A stretch of 44,078 nucleotides of DNA from Candidatus Poribacteria bacterium. GTDB taxonomy: Bacteria > Poribacteria > WGA-4E > WGA-3G. The notes beneath the pieces were generated by a model. The model was given only the letters and a program-made list of their open reading frames with translations. It was not told the origin of the DNA and ran no database searches. Below are positions 1 through 8,623 of the stretch, one piece after another. Within the stretch, counting starts at the first letter, position 1. Each line of letters begins with the position of its first letter. Where the stretch lies: the NCBI GenBank assembly GCA_012271015.1, contig JAAXHD010000135.1, positions 1 through 44,078 of the forward strand, given 5' to 3'. The translations under genes and the position numbers were made by a program.

Positions 1-2
1 TG

Positions 3-794
3 TTTGGTTACGAAGCGGGAGCATTCACAGATGCGAAAAAGGAAGGAAAACCCGGACGATTTGAACTGGCGAATGGTGGTACGCTTTTTCTTGATGAAGT
101 CAGCAATATGACCCCGACGTTACAGGTAAAACTGCTTCGCGCACTGCAAACACAGGAGATTGAACGGTTAGGTGGAACTCAGCGGCTTAAAGTGGATGTG
201 CGTGTGATTGCTGCCACGAATCAGGAGCTCAGTGAAATGGTGAAGCGGGGGCAGTTCCGTGAGGATCTTTACTATCGTTTCAAACGCATCGCGCTTCACC
301 TGCCGCCGTTACGGGAACGTCAAGAGGACATTCCGCTACTTATTACACATTTCCTGCAACTCATACAAGAGGAACTTGGTAAGCCGATCCGCGGCCTCTC
401 TAAGGAAGGGATGGAATTGCTGCAAAACTATCCGTGGCCCGGCAATGTCCGTGAATTGGAGAATTGCATCCGAAGCGCGGGAGCTCTCTGCCGTGCAGAT
501 GTGATTCTGCCAGATGACCTACCACCAGAAATCCGAACGGGGCATCAGATAGATTCTACTAGTCCCTCACAGCTGGAAATATCCCTCAAATCTGTTTTAC
601 AAGACATTACAAAAGAGGCGATCACACGAGGGAATCGGGAACTTTACGCGGAGGTTGTTGCTCTGTTGGATAAATCACTCATTGAACTGGTGTTAGATGA
701 ATTTTCGGGTAACCACAGTAAGACAGCAGACTTGCTCGGGATGAGTCGGACGACTCTTTTAAAGAAGATTAAGCAGAGCAATAGCGGTTTTTAA
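3..794 (+). CDS. sigma54-dependent transcriptional activator, C-terminal part (5' truncated by window)
   Basis: The reading frame is open from the left edge. It begins inside an AAA+ sigma54-interaction domain: the GAFTDA form of the sigma54-contact loop, then a Walker B-like TLFLDEV, a sensor segment (VRVIAATNQ), FREDLYYR, and the PWPGNVRELEN segment typical of NtrC-family activators. The last ~40 residues (FSGNHSKTADLLGMSRTTLL) form a Fis-type helix-turn-helix. The protein would bind upstream activating sites and hydrolyse ATP to open sigma54 promoters. The N-terminal sensory domain lies outside the window, so the signal it responds to is unknown. No gene in the window can be assigned as its target. 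Confidence 0.93.
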   Translation, partial: FGYEAGAFTDAKKEGKPGRFELANGGTLFLDEVSNMTPTLQVKLLRALQTQEIERLGGTQRLKVDVRVIAATNQELSEMVKRGQFREDLYYRFKRIALHLPPLRERQEDIPLLITHFLQLIQEELGKPIRGLSKEGMELLQNYPWPGNVRELENCIRSAGALCRADVILPDDLPPEIRTGHQIDSTSPSQLEISLKSVLQDITKEAITRGNRELYAEVVALLDKSLIELVLDEFSGNHSKTADLLGMSRTTLLKKIKQSNSGF

Positions 795-878
795 TTGGTG
801 GAGTGTAGGTGCAAGCCTATAGAGGCTCGCAGGACAATGCCCTCTGCTACGCTTGTGGGCAGATTTGTTAACCCAAGC

Positions 879-968
879 GTATAGCCTGCAACAGCGGCAC
901 AGGCGGATTTGAGGGTTTCATTTCAAAGTTCAAACGCCCGTGATTTCTCCGCAAGGTATAATTAAAAT
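879..968 (+). repeat. dispersed repeat with TATAAT ending at a start codon, copy A
   Basis: This is one of three long copies of a ~90-bp element. It opens with a GCCTGC...GCAGGC-type hairpin block (GCCTGCAACAGCGGCACAGGC), continues with TTCAAAGTTC, and closes with TCTCCGCAAGGTATAATTAAAA. TATAAT is at 957-962, six nt before the ATG at 969. No Shine-Dalgarno lies in between. Related copies are at 4410-4502 and 34639-34734, and a short copy covers 20769-20800. Confidence 0.75.
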
Positions 969-1685
969 ATGCATCCTTGGATTCGGATTGCACATCGTGG
1001 GGCATCGGGAAGTGCCCCGGAAAATACGATCGTGGCATTCAAAAAAGCGATCGAAATCGGCGTTGATGCCGTTGAGCTTGATTTACACGGGACTGCTGAT
1101 GGCGAAGTCGTAGTGATACACGACACAACCTTAGATCGAACGACAAATCACTGTGGACGGGTCAATCAAACCACTTTAGAAACAATTAAACGTGCTGATG
1201 CTGGAGGATGGTTCGCTCCTGAATTTGTTGATGAACCGGTGCCGACGCTCGTAGAGGCATTGGAATGCATTGCAAAACAGACGATTGCGGTTTTAGAAAT
1301 TAAAGATCCTTTGATAGCAGAGACAGTCGTCGCAAAAATCCGCGAGACCCATACACAAGATCTCGCCGTTATTATCTCCTTCCATACCGCTGTTTTACAG
1401 ACCGTTCGTTCCTTAGAGCCTCGCATTCCAACAGGGTGGCTCATCGGGAATCACAACAACCATGCCTCTCCTGTGCAGTTGTGCCAGCAACTGGGAACAC
1501 TCGGTAGCAACCTACTGAATATCAATCACCAACGCATTACAGCGGAATTCGCTTACGAAATCCAAAGGCGCGGTATCGCACTCTGGTGTTGGACTGTTGA
1601 CGACATCTCCCGTATGCGCGAAATGAAAGCATTCGGTGTGCAAGGTATAACCTCAAATCACCCTGAACGTTTCGCCAAAGTTTAG
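969..1685 (+). CDS. glycerophosphodiester phosphodiesterase (GDPD family)
   Basis: Predicted to hydrolyse glycerophosphodiesters to glycerol 3-phosphate and an alcohol. The TIM-barrel GDPD signatures are visible: HRGASGSAPENT at residues 9-20 (catalytic His9), E36 and D38 in VELDLH as metal ligands, and His51 in VVIHD. The C-terminus has the expected WTVDD segment and a final GITSNHPE. At 238 residues it matches cytosolic UgpQ-type enzymes, and no signal peptide is seen. The start is immediately preceded by repeat copy A with TATAAT six nt upstream and no Shine-Dalgarno, so a leaderless transcript is possible. It stands alone; its neighbours are convergent or unrelated. Confidence 0.92.
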   Translation: MHPWIRIAHRGASGSAPENTIVAFKKAIEIGVDAVELDLHGTADGEVVVIHDTTLDRTTNHCGRVNQTTLETIKRADAGGWFAPEFVDEPVPTLVEALECIAKQTIAVLEIKDPLIAETVVAKIRETHTQDLAVIISFHTAVLQTVRSLEPRIPTGWLIGNHNNHASPVQLCQQLGTLGSNLLNINHQRITAEFAYEIQRRGIALWCWTVDDISRMREMKAFGVQGITSNHPERFAKV

Positions 1686-1714
1686 GCGTTGTTGGATAAG
1701 TTCAAAGTCTATAA

Positions 1715-3082
1715 TTATCTCCGTCGCCAGAACATAAATGCAATGTATACGAGAATCGGATAAGACAACAACGCTGTTGACCCAGCGATTCCCTCTAACC
1801 CCCAATACTGCATGAAGAACCAATTGAGAAACGGATTTAGAATAAGCCTGATCAGCGTTGCCGTGACAACGGTCGGGTGGGCTTGGCGTGCAAGATGGGC
1901 ACGGATTAGCAAGCGACTGATTAAACGCGGGAGCATTCCTAATAGATAGATACCGAGTAGCGAAGCGATATGGGACTGCCCCGCCTCAGACAATTCACCG
2001 TGTCCATATAATAGCGTGACAATGTCCACTCGGAAAAAGTAAAAGCCTATCAGGAACGGAACCATTAGGATTAGTAACACAACGACACTTTGCCAAACAC
2101 TTCGCTGTAGTTGCGTTCCGGTAGGAGGGAACTCCGATTCCCGACCTATTTTTAAATCCTTTGTAGCTTGGGGATTGGGAGACGATATCTTTGCCCAATG
2201 CGACAATAAGACTGGTAGCGTTACACCCGTGAGCGTTTCAGGGATCGCACACAAACGGAGCGCGTAATCCAATTTCGAGACGGAACTCGTTCCCAATGCG
2301 CTTGCCATGCCTCTGTCAACGACTGGATTTAACCCGTCTGATATCGCCGCGCCCATCATCAATAGACATTGCCGTAGGAATTGTGTCGTGTAGGGGGTCG
2401 TCTGCCAATTGAGTTTGAGATGCAGCACGGATAGATTCAGGATAGTACAGCATCGTCGAAATAGGAGAAGCAATTGGAAAAGTTCGCCAATGATCAGGGC
2501 AAGTGGTATGCTGAACCAGCTCAGAAACGGCTTGCACAAATACATAACACCGATGACCAAGATAGCACGGAGCCCTTGCACAATAACGGGTAAATGAAAG
2601 GCTTGATAGGTATCTAAGATTGCCTTGAGCATCCAACGGACTGCGGCGATAATCGAGAAGCAGAGGAATCCGCACACAATGCCGATTGTCGTAGCGGATG
2701 GAAGTCCCGCGTTCGGTAGAAAAAGTTGGGAGACAGTCCATGAAACGGAGACGAGAAGACAGCAGAGTCCCGGCATGAGTATGATATATTGGGAAAAAAT
2801 CGATTGGACACAACGTTGTGCCTCGGTTTCGCCTTTTGCACGGGCTTCGGCTAATAGGGGAACGAGGACAGAATAGGCGGAAGCGGCACTGAGCAAATCT
2901 ATCAGAAATACGGCGATGCCCCAGTAATAGTAAATAAAATCCATTTCTGCTGGGTCGCCGAACCAGTTGGCGAGAACGACGTAGATGAGAAGTGTTCCCG
3001 CACGTCCAATCAGACTCAACGGTGTAATAATAAGTACGTTTTTAAGGAGGGAGGTTTGAGAATGGGGAGCATGGGTGGACAT
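1715..3082 (-). CDS. MurJ-like flippase / polysaccharide export-type membrane protein
   Basis: A polytopic membrane protein with about twelve hydrophobic segments. It resembles the MVF/MurJ branch of the MOP superfamily (NWFGDPAEMDFIYYYWG near the N-terminus, ARAKGE after helix 2, repeated Gly/Pro-containing helices). Members flip lipid-linked sugars such as lipid II across the inner membrane. The exact substrate here is not shown, and the protein is shorter than typical MurJ (~510 aa). A GTG at 3118 would add 12 residues, but it lies inside the palindromic repeat 3099-3119. The ATG at 3082 (MSTHAPHSQ) is therefore preferred, although no clear Shine-Dalgarno is present. It follows proA on the same strand. 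Confidence 0.75.
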   Translation of the reverse strand: MSTHAPHSQTSLLKNVLIITPLSLIGRAGTLLIYVVLANWFGDPAEMDFIYYYWGIAVFLIDLLSAASAYSVLVPLLAEARAKGETEAQRCVQSIFSQYIILMPGLCCLLVSVSWTVSQLFLPNAGLPSATTIGIVCGFLCFSIIAAVRWMLKAILDTYQAFHLPVIVQGLRAILVIGVMYLCKPFLSWFSIPLALIIGELFQLLLLFRRCCTILNLSVLHLKLNWQTTPYTTQFLRQCLLMMGAAISDGLNPVVDRGMASALGTSSVSKLDYALRLCAIPETLTGVTLPVLLSHWAKISSPNPQATKDLKIGRESEFPPTGTQLQRSVWQSVVVLLILMVPFLIGFYFFRVDIVTLLYGHGELSEAGQSHIASLLGIYLLGMLPRLISRLLIRAHLARQAHPTVVTATLIRLILNPFLNWFFMQYWGLEGIAGSTALLSYPILVYIAFMFWRRR

Positions 3083-3098
3083 GACGCGATTGAGACTC

Positions 3099-3119
3099 GG
3101 TGCGGTTGGAAACCGCACC
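3099..3119. repeat. short palindromic repeat (hairpin) between proA and the flippase gene
   Basis: GGTGCGGTT, loop gga, AACCGCACC: a perfect 9-bp stem. It creates an in-frame GTG upstream of the flippase gene that is probably not the real start. It may act as an intergenic RNA hairpin between two co-oriented genes. Confidence 0.6.
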
Positions 3120-3146
3120 TACCTTGGCAAGAGAACTGCCCAGTAC

Positions 3147-4409
3147 CTACTCACGTACTTGACCGTCTCCGTAGACGATATACTTATAAGTCGTTAATCC
3201 TTCAAGCCCCATCGGTCCGCGGGAGTGGAGTTTTTGGGTGCTAATACCGACCTCGGCCCCTAATCCGAATTCATAGCCGTCGGTGAAAACAGTGCTGGCA
3301 TTGACATAGACTGCGGCGGAATCCACCTCTTTGAGAAACCGTTGTGCCGCGCTGTAACTTTCGGTGATAATCGCATCGGAATGATGCGAGCCGTAGGTTT
3401 CAATGTGATCAATGGCGGTGCCCATGTCATCTACAACTCGAACGGATAGGATATAATCGAGGTATTCTGTCCGCCAATCTTCTTCGGTTGCGGGTTTCGC
3501 TGTCGGATAGATTTGCTGCGTTCGTTCACATCCGCGAATTTCGACATCTGCACCCTGTAACTTGTCGCAGAGAATAGGGAGAAATTGCTCGGCGGCATCG
3601 GTATGGACAAGAAGTGTCTCTACAGCATTACAGACAGCGACCTTGTAGCCAACTTTCGCATTCATACAGATTTTGGTTGCCATATCAAGGTCGGCGGCTT
3701 CGTCGACGTAGATATGACAGATGCCATCGGCGTGTCCTAACACTGGGACATCGGATTTTTTCATCAAAAACTGGACGAATTCGTTGCTGCCGCGCGGGAT
3801 GATGAGGTCAACGTCGTCTGGCAATTGGATGAGTTCATACACGGCTTGGCGGTCGGTCGTGTTAACGAACTGGATGGCATCTGGCACGCCTTCTGCGGCG
3901 GCGGTCTTGCTGAGGATATCCGCAAGCGTGGCGTTGGAGTGAATGGCTTCAGAACCGCCTCGGAGGATAACCCCGTTTCCGGACTTGATGCAGAGTGCTG
4001 ATACTTCAACAGTAACGTCGGGACGCGACTCATATACCACAGCGACGACACCGATAGGTACACGGACTCTGCCGATTTTGAGTCCATTGGGACGTTCCCC
4101 CATACTAATGATCTCGCCGATCGGATCGGGGAGTGCGGCGACTTGACGGAGATTGTCTACCATCCGTTCAATTTTCTGGTCGTCCAATAGGAGGCGTTGC
4201 ATGAGGGGAGCAGGGACTCCGGTTTTTTCGCCTTTTTCGAGATCAATACGATTTGATTCCTGAATTTTATCTTTTGAATTCTGTATGCTTTCAGCCATCG
4301 CGAAGAGAGCGTTGTTTCGGACATCTGCGGAGCTTCGTGATAAAACACGCATTGCCGATTTTGCCTTTTTCGCCTGCGATTGGATCAGTTTTTGAATGTT
4401 TCCGTTCAT
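3147..4409 (-). CDS. proA: gamma-glutamyl phosphate reductase
   Basis: Second step of proline synthesis: NADPH-dependent reduction of glutamyl 5-phosphate to glutamate semialdehyde. Family landmarks include VYESRPDVTVEV, the GNGVILRGGSEA segment, the nucleotide-binding region around IPRGSNEFV, the catalytic-Cys segment AVCNAVETLL, and the C-terminal EVGISTQKLHSRGPMGLEGLTTYKY. The frame continues 36 codons further upstream, but those codons are the translation of dispersed repeat copy B. The ATG at 4409 gives 420 residues, matching E. coli ProA (417). TATAAT lies seven nt upstream of that ATG. It sits directly after proB, so glutamate 5-kinase and reductase are paired as usual. Confidence 0.95.
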   Translation of the reverse strand: MNGNIQKLIQSQAKKAKSAMRVLSRSSADVRNNALFAMAESIQNSKDKIQESNRIDLEKGEKTGVPAPLMQRLLLDDQKIERMVDNLRQVAALPDPIGEIISMGERPNGLKIGRVRVPIGVVAVVYESRPDVTVEVSALCIKSGNGVILRGGSEAIHSNATLADILSKTAAAEGVPDAIQFVNTTDRQAVYELIQLPDDVDLIIPRGSNEFVQFLMKKSDVPVLGHADGICHIYVDEAADLDMATKICMNAKVGYKVAVCNAVETLLVHTDAAEQFLPILCDKLQGADVEIRGCERTQQIYPTAKPATEEDWRTEYLDYILSVRVVDDMGTAIDHIETYGSHHSDAIITESYSAAQRFLKEVDSAAVYVNASTVFTDGYEFGLGAEVGISTQKLHSRGPMGLEGLTTYKYIVYGDGQVRE

Positions 4410-4502
4410 ATTTTTAATTATACCTTGCGGTTCGGTCAGGTAGGTTTGGATATTTCCTGTTCCTTTACGTATATCCGCCTGCGCCATTGTTGCAGGCTGC
4501 GG
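4410..4502 (-). repeat. dispersed repeat with TATAAT ending at a start codon, copy B
   Basis: Read on the minus strand it begins GCAGCCTGCAACAATGGC and ends CCGCAAGGTATAATTAAAAA right before the proA ATG. TATAAT occupies 4417-4422, with seven nt to the start codon. It stays open in frame with proA, which gives a misleading long reading frame. Confidence 0.75.
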
Positions 4503-4602
4503 TTTTGATTTTTTCATTTTTCCTTTCAGAAGTTGTAATGAAAATTGATATTAGTATTCTAACATACCGGTTGGAAATTTTCAAGGGAGTTGCTAAAGGA
4601 AT

Positions 4603-5697
4603 TCAGTCGAGTAATACCAAATTATCTCGGTGTATGATTTCATCGTAATCGCGGTAGCCGAGAATAGTCTCAATGTGCTTCGTGTGTTTTCCTGCGAGTT
4701 TGGCAGTCTCCGAAGCGTTATAGTTCACCAAACCACGTGCGAATTCCGTGCCGTTTTCGGTGAGGCACGAGACCGTATCGCTATAGTCAAAATCACCTTC
4801 AACGCGTCGAACGCCGGCAGGTAGCAGACTTTTACCACCGCGCACGAGCGCATCCCGTGCGCCGTTGTCGACAAAAAGTCTGCCTTTCGGCGGACGTGAA
4901 TAAGCGATCCACCGTTTTCGCCCAGAGATACGGGAATTTGGGAGGAATAACGTGCCGAGAAGTTCACCTTTCAAAAGCCGTGTTACGACAAGCGGTTCCT
5001 GTCCGTATGCCATCACCATCATCTCTCCGGATCCGGTGACGATGTCAGCGGCTTGCAATTTCGTCACCATCCCGCCAGTGCCACTTATTGTGCCAGCGTG
5101 TCCGGCGGCTTTCCAGATTTTCTCAGAGATAGTCGTAACAGTGTGTATCAATTCCGAGTTAGGGTCGTGTCTCGGGTCTGCGGTGTAAAATCCTGCCTGA
5201 TCCGAGAGGATGACGAGGAGTTGTGCTTGGGCGAGATTCGTTACGTAAGCAGAGAGGGTGTCGTTATCACCGACTCGAATCTCGTCCACAGCGACGGTGT
5301 CGTTTTCGTTGATAATCGGAATCACACCGAGATATAAGAGGGCGCGGAGGGTGTCGTTCATGCGGGTGTAACGTTCCCGATTGGAAAAATCGTCGCGTGT
5401 CAGGAGCATAAGTGCGCTTTGCTGTCCATAGTTGCGAAATAGCTCCTCGTAAACCGCCATCAGTTGAATTTGTCCAACAGCGGCAGCGGCTTGTAAAAGC
5501 GGTAGCGTCTGTGGACGCTGTTTCAAACCGAGTCGGGGCCAACCCGCAGCGATTGCCCCAGATGTAACAAGGATAACCTCTACATCGTCCTGTTTAACGA
5601 GTGCTAAATCGTGGACAAGCCCATGGAGTGCATCTTCGTTGAGGTGTGCTCCTTCCGAAATAGTGCTGCTGCCAACCTTTACGACAATACGTTTCAC
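4603..5697 (-). CDS. proB: glutamate 5-kinase
   Basis: First step of proline synthesis: ATP-dependent phosphorylation of glutamate. The amino-acid kinase domain is clear (VVKVGSS, VTSGAIAAG, INENDTV, LSDQAGFYTADPR, GTGGMVTKLQAA), followed by a C-terminal PUA domain (KGRLFVDNGARDAL to HRDNLVLLD). Three starts are possible: GTG 5796, ATG 5766 and GTG 5697. The first two overlap obg by 47-77 nt. GTG 5697 gives MKRIVVKVGSS and 364 residues, matching E. coli ProB (367), so it is chosen, but no good Shine-Dalgarno precedes it. It lies between obg and proA. Confidence 0.92.
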   Translation of the reverse strand: MKRIVVKVGSSTISEGAHLNEDALHGLVHDLALVKQDDVEVILVTSGAIAAGWPRLGLKQRPQTLPLLQAAAAVGQIQLMAVYEELFRNYGQQSALMLLTRDDFSNRERYTRMNDTLRALLYLGVIPIINENDTVAVDEIRVGDNDTLSAYVTNLAQAQLLVILSDQAGFYTADPRHDPNSELIHTVTTISEKIWKAAGHAGTISGTGGMVTKLQAADIVTGSGEMMVMAYGQEPLVVTRLLKGELLGTLFLPNSRISGRKRWIAYSRPPKGRLFVDNGARDALVRGGKSLLPAGVRRVEGDFDYSDTVSCLTENGTEFARGLVNYNASETAKLAGKHTKHIETILGYRDYDEIIHRDNLVLLD

Positions 5698-5719
5698 GTC
5701 CGACAAACAGGCGCGTTGC

Positions 5720-7009
5720 TCAGCTGGATCGCATTGCTCGTGGGCTATAGGTGAACTCGAATTCATCAATCTGAATGGTGTCTCCTTCGACAGCACCGGC
5801 GCGTTCCAGTGCGTTAATCACTCCCATCCTTTTCAATTTTCGATACAACAGAATCAGTGCTTGCTCGTTTTCCATATCGGTCATGAGGACAGCGCGACGG
5901 GGTTCCTCACCGCTGATAACAAATCCTTCTTGCGTTTCAGCGAGTTCAAACCGTGCGCGCGGCTCTGGGGGGAGTTCATCTTCAAAGACAATCGTTGTCT
6001 CTGCTGCTTTTCGGGCGAGCGTTTCAAGGTATTGTAGGGAACGGTATGCTTGCTGGACGAGTGCGTTCACGCCGTCGCCTGTAACTGCAGAGATGGGGAA
6101 AACCTTCCGCTTACCAAAGTATTCTTGGACGCGTTCCAAATTCGCCGCAGCGTCCGGCATATCTATCTTATTCAGGGCAATGATTTGCGGGAGTTTTGTC
6201 AAGAGTTCGTTGTAATGTTCCAGCTCAAGGTTGAGTTGTTCGTAGTCCTGAATCGGATCCCGTCCATCTGTCGCACTCAGATCGATGACGTGGATGAGCA
6301 TCTTGGTCCGCTCAATGTGTCGCAGAAATTGATGTCCCAAGCCTGCACCTTTGTGTGCACCTTCTATCAACCCAGGAATATCAGCGAGGACGAAATTCTG
6401 CTCCCGATTAATGCGGACAACCCCTAAATTCGGACGGAGTGTGGTGAACGGATAGGCGGCGATTTTCGGGGTCGCGGCAGAGGTTCGCGCCAGCAGTGTC
6501 GATTTACCGGCGTTCGGATAGCCGACCAGTCCGACATCAGCGATGAGTTTGACTTCGAGGCTTATTTCGCGTTCTTCTCCGGGTTCCCCTTTTTCCGCAA
6601 CACGCGGTGCCTGAAAGGTGCTGCTTTTAAAACGGGCATTCCCCTTACCACCGACGCCGCCACGCGCGACAACAACGGTTTCATCGGGTTCGGTCAGATC
6701 TGAAAGCAACTCGGCTGTTTCTGAGTCTCTGACGATCGTGCCAGCAGGAACTCTAACGATACAATCTGTACCATCGGCACCATCTCGTTGTTTGCCAGTG
6801 CCGTGTCCACCGTTTTCAGCGACTTGACGCGGATTGTGACGCAAATCGATCAGCGTGCTCATCCCAAGGGTAGCGACGAGAAGGACGTTTCCGCCGTTAC
6901 CACCGTCCCCGCCATCGGGACCGCCGCGAGGGACATATTTCTCTCGACGGAAACTGATGCATCCGTTCCCGCCATCGCCTGCTTTGACCTGAATCCTTGC
7001 CGTGTCCAT
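5720..7009 (-). CDS. obg: Obg/CgtA GTPase, ribosome assembly
   Basis: Essential GTPase acting in 50S ribosome maturation and stress control. The glycine-rich Obg fold runs from residue 1 to ~158 (AGDGGNGCISFRREK, GGPDGGDGGNGGNV). The G domain follows with P-loop GYPNAGKST near residue 165, G3 DIPGLIEGA and G4 NKID. A C-terminal OCT domain is present (RRAVLMTDMENEQA, DTIQIDEFEFTY). Its 429 residues are normal for family members with OCT. It overlaps the longest possible forms of proB downstream. A 17-nt palindrome (7024-7040) lies in its leader. Confidence 0.97.
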   Translation of the reverse strand: MDTARIQVKAGDGGNGCISFRREKYVPRGGPDGGDGGNGGNVLLVATLGMSTLIDLRHNPRQVAENGGHGTGKQRDGADGTDCIVRVPAGTIVRDSETAELLSDLTEPDETVVVARGGVGGKGNARFKSSTFQAPRVAEKGEPGEEREISLEVKLIADVGLVGYPNAGKSTLLARTSAATPKIAAYPFTTLRPNLGVVRINREQNFVLADIPGLIEGAHKGAGLGHQFLRHIERTKMLIHVIDLSATDGRDPIQDYEQLNLELEHYNELLTKLPQIIALNKIDMPDAAANLERVQEYFGKRKVFPISAVTGDGVNALVQQAYRSLQYLETLARKAAETTIVFEDELPPEPRARFELAETQEGFVISGEEPRRAVLMTDMENEQALILLYRKLKRMGVINALERAGAVEGDTIQIDEFEFTYSPRAMRSS

Positions 7010-7023
7010 AGACTACTGCTTTG

Positions 7024-7040
7024 TCCGATTTCAAATCGGA
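7024..7040. repeat. palindrome in the obg leader
   Basis: TCCGATTTCAAATCGGA, a near-perfect palindrome 14 nt upstream of the obg ATG. It could form a small hairpin in the HMA-obg intergenic RNA. No function can be assigned. Confidence 0.45.
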
Positions 7041-7086
7041 GAAATCCTGTTCGTAGTAGGGAAACCATTCATTGCCCGTTATGGTA

Positions 7087-7293
7087 TTAAATGACCTTAA
7101 AACCCACAGCGGTTATTGCCTCTGTGAGATTTGCTGGTGTAACGCGTGAGGCATCGAAATGAACGACAGCCTCGGCTTTGCGTAAGTTTATCTTCGCACG
7201 CCGAACACCCGGAAGTTCTGTAAGTGCTTCGGTTACAGTTTTGACGCAATGTTGACAGGACATTCCATCGATTTTTAATTTCGTTTTCTCCAT
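7087..7293 (-). CDS. heavy-metal-associated (HMA) domain protein, CopZ-like
   Basis: A 68-residue protein with the ferredoxin-like HMA fold: the metal-binding loop GMSCQHC near the N-terminus and the segment ALTELPGVRRAKINLRKAEA. It probably binds Cu(I) through the two cysteines, as a chaperone. A longer frame reaches 7368, but ATG 7293 has AAAGG at proper spacing and gives the standard family length. The stop of the upstream zinc-ribbon gene is only four nt away, so the two are probably co-transcribed. No copper ATPase is in the window. Confidence 0.9.
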   Translation of the reverse strand: MEKTKLKIDGMSCQHCVKTVTEALTELPGVRRAKINLRKAEAVVHFDASRVTPANLTEAITAVGFKVI

Positions 7294-7297
7294 GATG

Positions 7298-7477
7298 TTA
7301 TACCTTTGTAGGAAAATTGTACTTGCACGACGGACAGGTCTGCGTCCGTGTCCGAATTGCCAATCCACACTCAGGACAGATACGTTTCATCCGCAAATGT
7401 TCAACAAGGCGAGAAACAATAACGATTCCGAAAAAAAGGATAATGAGAAAAGCAACTTCCCAAAAACCGATAGACAC
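7298..7477 (-). CDS. small membrane-anchored zinc-ribbon protein
   Basis: A 59-residue frame starting at GTG 7477, preceded by GGGGAG six nt upstream. Residues ~5-22 form one hydrophobic helix (FWEVAFLIILFFGIVIV). They are followed by a short basic linker and a zinc-ribbon signature CPEC-x10-CPSC. The gene ends four nt before the HMA start, which supports translation as an operon. Single-pass zinc-ribbon proteins of this type are often quality-control or redox-related, but the function here is unknown. The good Shine-Dalgarno, tight spacing and paired CxxC motifs argue that it is real. Confidence 0.7.
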   Translation of the reverse strand: MSIGFWEVAFLIILFFGIVIVSRLVEHLRMKRICPECGLAIRTRTQTCPSCKYNFPTKV

Positions 7478-7510
7478 CCTTTACTCCCCGCCGTTCTTTA
7501 TATACAATAA

Positions 7511-7640
7511 CGTGAGTTTGATAAAATAAAGCATTTTGCGGTATTTTTCAGAAATACCTGTGTTTTTGTGGCAGAATTGTGATCCTGAGACGCAGGAGAC
7601 CAACGGTTTCCTACGCTACAAATACCAAACTCACGTTACA
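7511..7640. repeat. short element bounded by inverted repeats
   Basis: AACGTGAGTTTG at the left and CAAACTCACGTT at the right form inverted ends around ~130 bp. The same AACGTGAGTTTGATAAAA string recurs at 9654-9671. The interior contains a gagacgcaggagacc...ggtttcctacgct stretch resembling 40853-40895. It holds no gene and looks like a miniature non-coding repeat. Confidence 0.5.
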
Positions 7641-7662
7641 ATAGAGAAAACCCGCAGACCTG

Positions 7663-8502
7663 CTACGCCCTTAATCCGCGTAAGGTTGCGAGGTTCGTTT
7701 TGTGCATTGTCTCCATCTGTGGTGTTTCAATGATGAGCGGAATTTCCGCGAACCGGGAATCGTTGAGGATATAAGCGAATGCGGCTGCACCGATATTGCC
7801 GTCGCCGATGTGTTCGTGCCGGTCCACGCGACTCTGATAGGTTGATTTTGCGTCGTTGAGGTGAAAAGCTTTTAATCGCGCTAAGCCGATAGTCTCGTCA
7901 AACCGATTAAATGTCGCTTCACAATCAGCCTCGGTTCGGAGGTCGTAGCCAGCGGCGAAAACATGACAGGTATCCAAACAGACACCGAACCTATCTGGGT
8001 ATTTCGACAGTCCGATGACATCGCGCAAATGTTCAAAGCGGTAGCCGAGGTTTGTGCCTTGCCCAGCAGTGGTTTCAAGGAGAACAGTGATATCCGGGGC
8101 ATTAGCGTTTTCAAATAGAAAATCGAAACTGTCGCTTAGCAGTTTTAATCCGAGTTCCTCACCTTCGCCGAGGTGTGCGCCGAGATGTGTCACGATGTAG
8201 CGGAGATCGAGCGTGTCGGCAAGTTCCATTTGCTCGTGAAACTGTTGCCGCGATTTTTCGAGGACCTCTGTTTTCGGGGAAGCGAGATTGCTCAAGTGGA
8301 TATCGTGAACAATTACTTCCCCAATAGGTGATGCCGCCCAAGCCTCACGAAACTTTTCGATGACTGCAGGGGTCGGCGGTTTCGCTACCCATCGGTTTGG
8401 GTTTCTCAAGAAAATTTGGATGGTGTTGCAGTGAAGTTTGTCGCCATTCGTAATGGCGTTATGTAAACCGCCTGCTGTGGATACGTGTGCACCGAGGATC
8501 AT
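7663..8502 (-). CDS. nfo: endonuclease IV (AP endonuclease, TIM barrel)
   Basis: Base-excision repair enzyme that cuts 5' to abasic sites using three Zn ions. Landmarks: GAHVSTAGGL at the N-terminus, the IVTHLGAHLGEG histidines, LLETTAGQGTNLG, the GVCLDTCHVFAAGYD block, KAFHLNDAK, RVDRHEHIGDGNIG and IIETPQ near the end. All expected metal-ligand segments are present. At 279 residues it matches E. coli Nfo (285). An AAGGAG lies upstream of ATG 8502, and a promoter-like TTGCTA-18-TATAAT is at 8564-8593 on the minus strand. Confidence 0.96.
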   Translation of the reverse strand: MILGAHVSTAGGLHNAITNGDKLHCNTIQIFLRNPNRWVAKPPTPAVIEKFREAWAASPIGEVIVHDIHLSNLASPKTEVLEKSRQQFHEQMELADTLDLRYIVTHLGAHLGEGEELGLKLLSDSFDFLFENANAPDITVLLETTAGQGTNLGYRFEHLRDVIGLSKYPDRFGVCLDTCHVFAAGYDLRTEADCEATFNRFDETIGLARLKAFHLNDAKSTYQSRVDRHEHIGDGNIGAAAFAYILNDSRFAEIPLIIETPQMETMHKTNLATLRGLRA

Positions 8503-8563
8503 ATTTCGGTTGGTATCTCCTTGTGTGATGTTCTATCAAGGTTCTCAATCTGAGTGTGAAATA

Positions 8564-8593
8564 ATTATAGCACACCCTAAAAGCAGATAGCAA
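8564..8593 (-). promoter_or_regulatory. putative sigma70 promoter for nfo
   Basis: On the minus strand TTGCTA (8593-8588) is followed by an 18-nt spacer and TATAAT (8569-8564). It lies ~60 nt upstream of the nfo start, leaving room for a leader with AAGGAG. Confidence 0.55.
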
Positions 8594-8623
8594 ATCTTCT
8601 AAAGCGGAAATGCGGTATATCCA

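Noticed and set aside
3083..3118. GTG start of the flippase gene
   Set aside because: It falls inside a perfect hairpin repeat. The next ATG is more plausible.
4410..4517. 36-residue N-terminal extension of ProA
   Set aside because: It is the translation of dispersed repeat copy B. The shorter protein matches family length.
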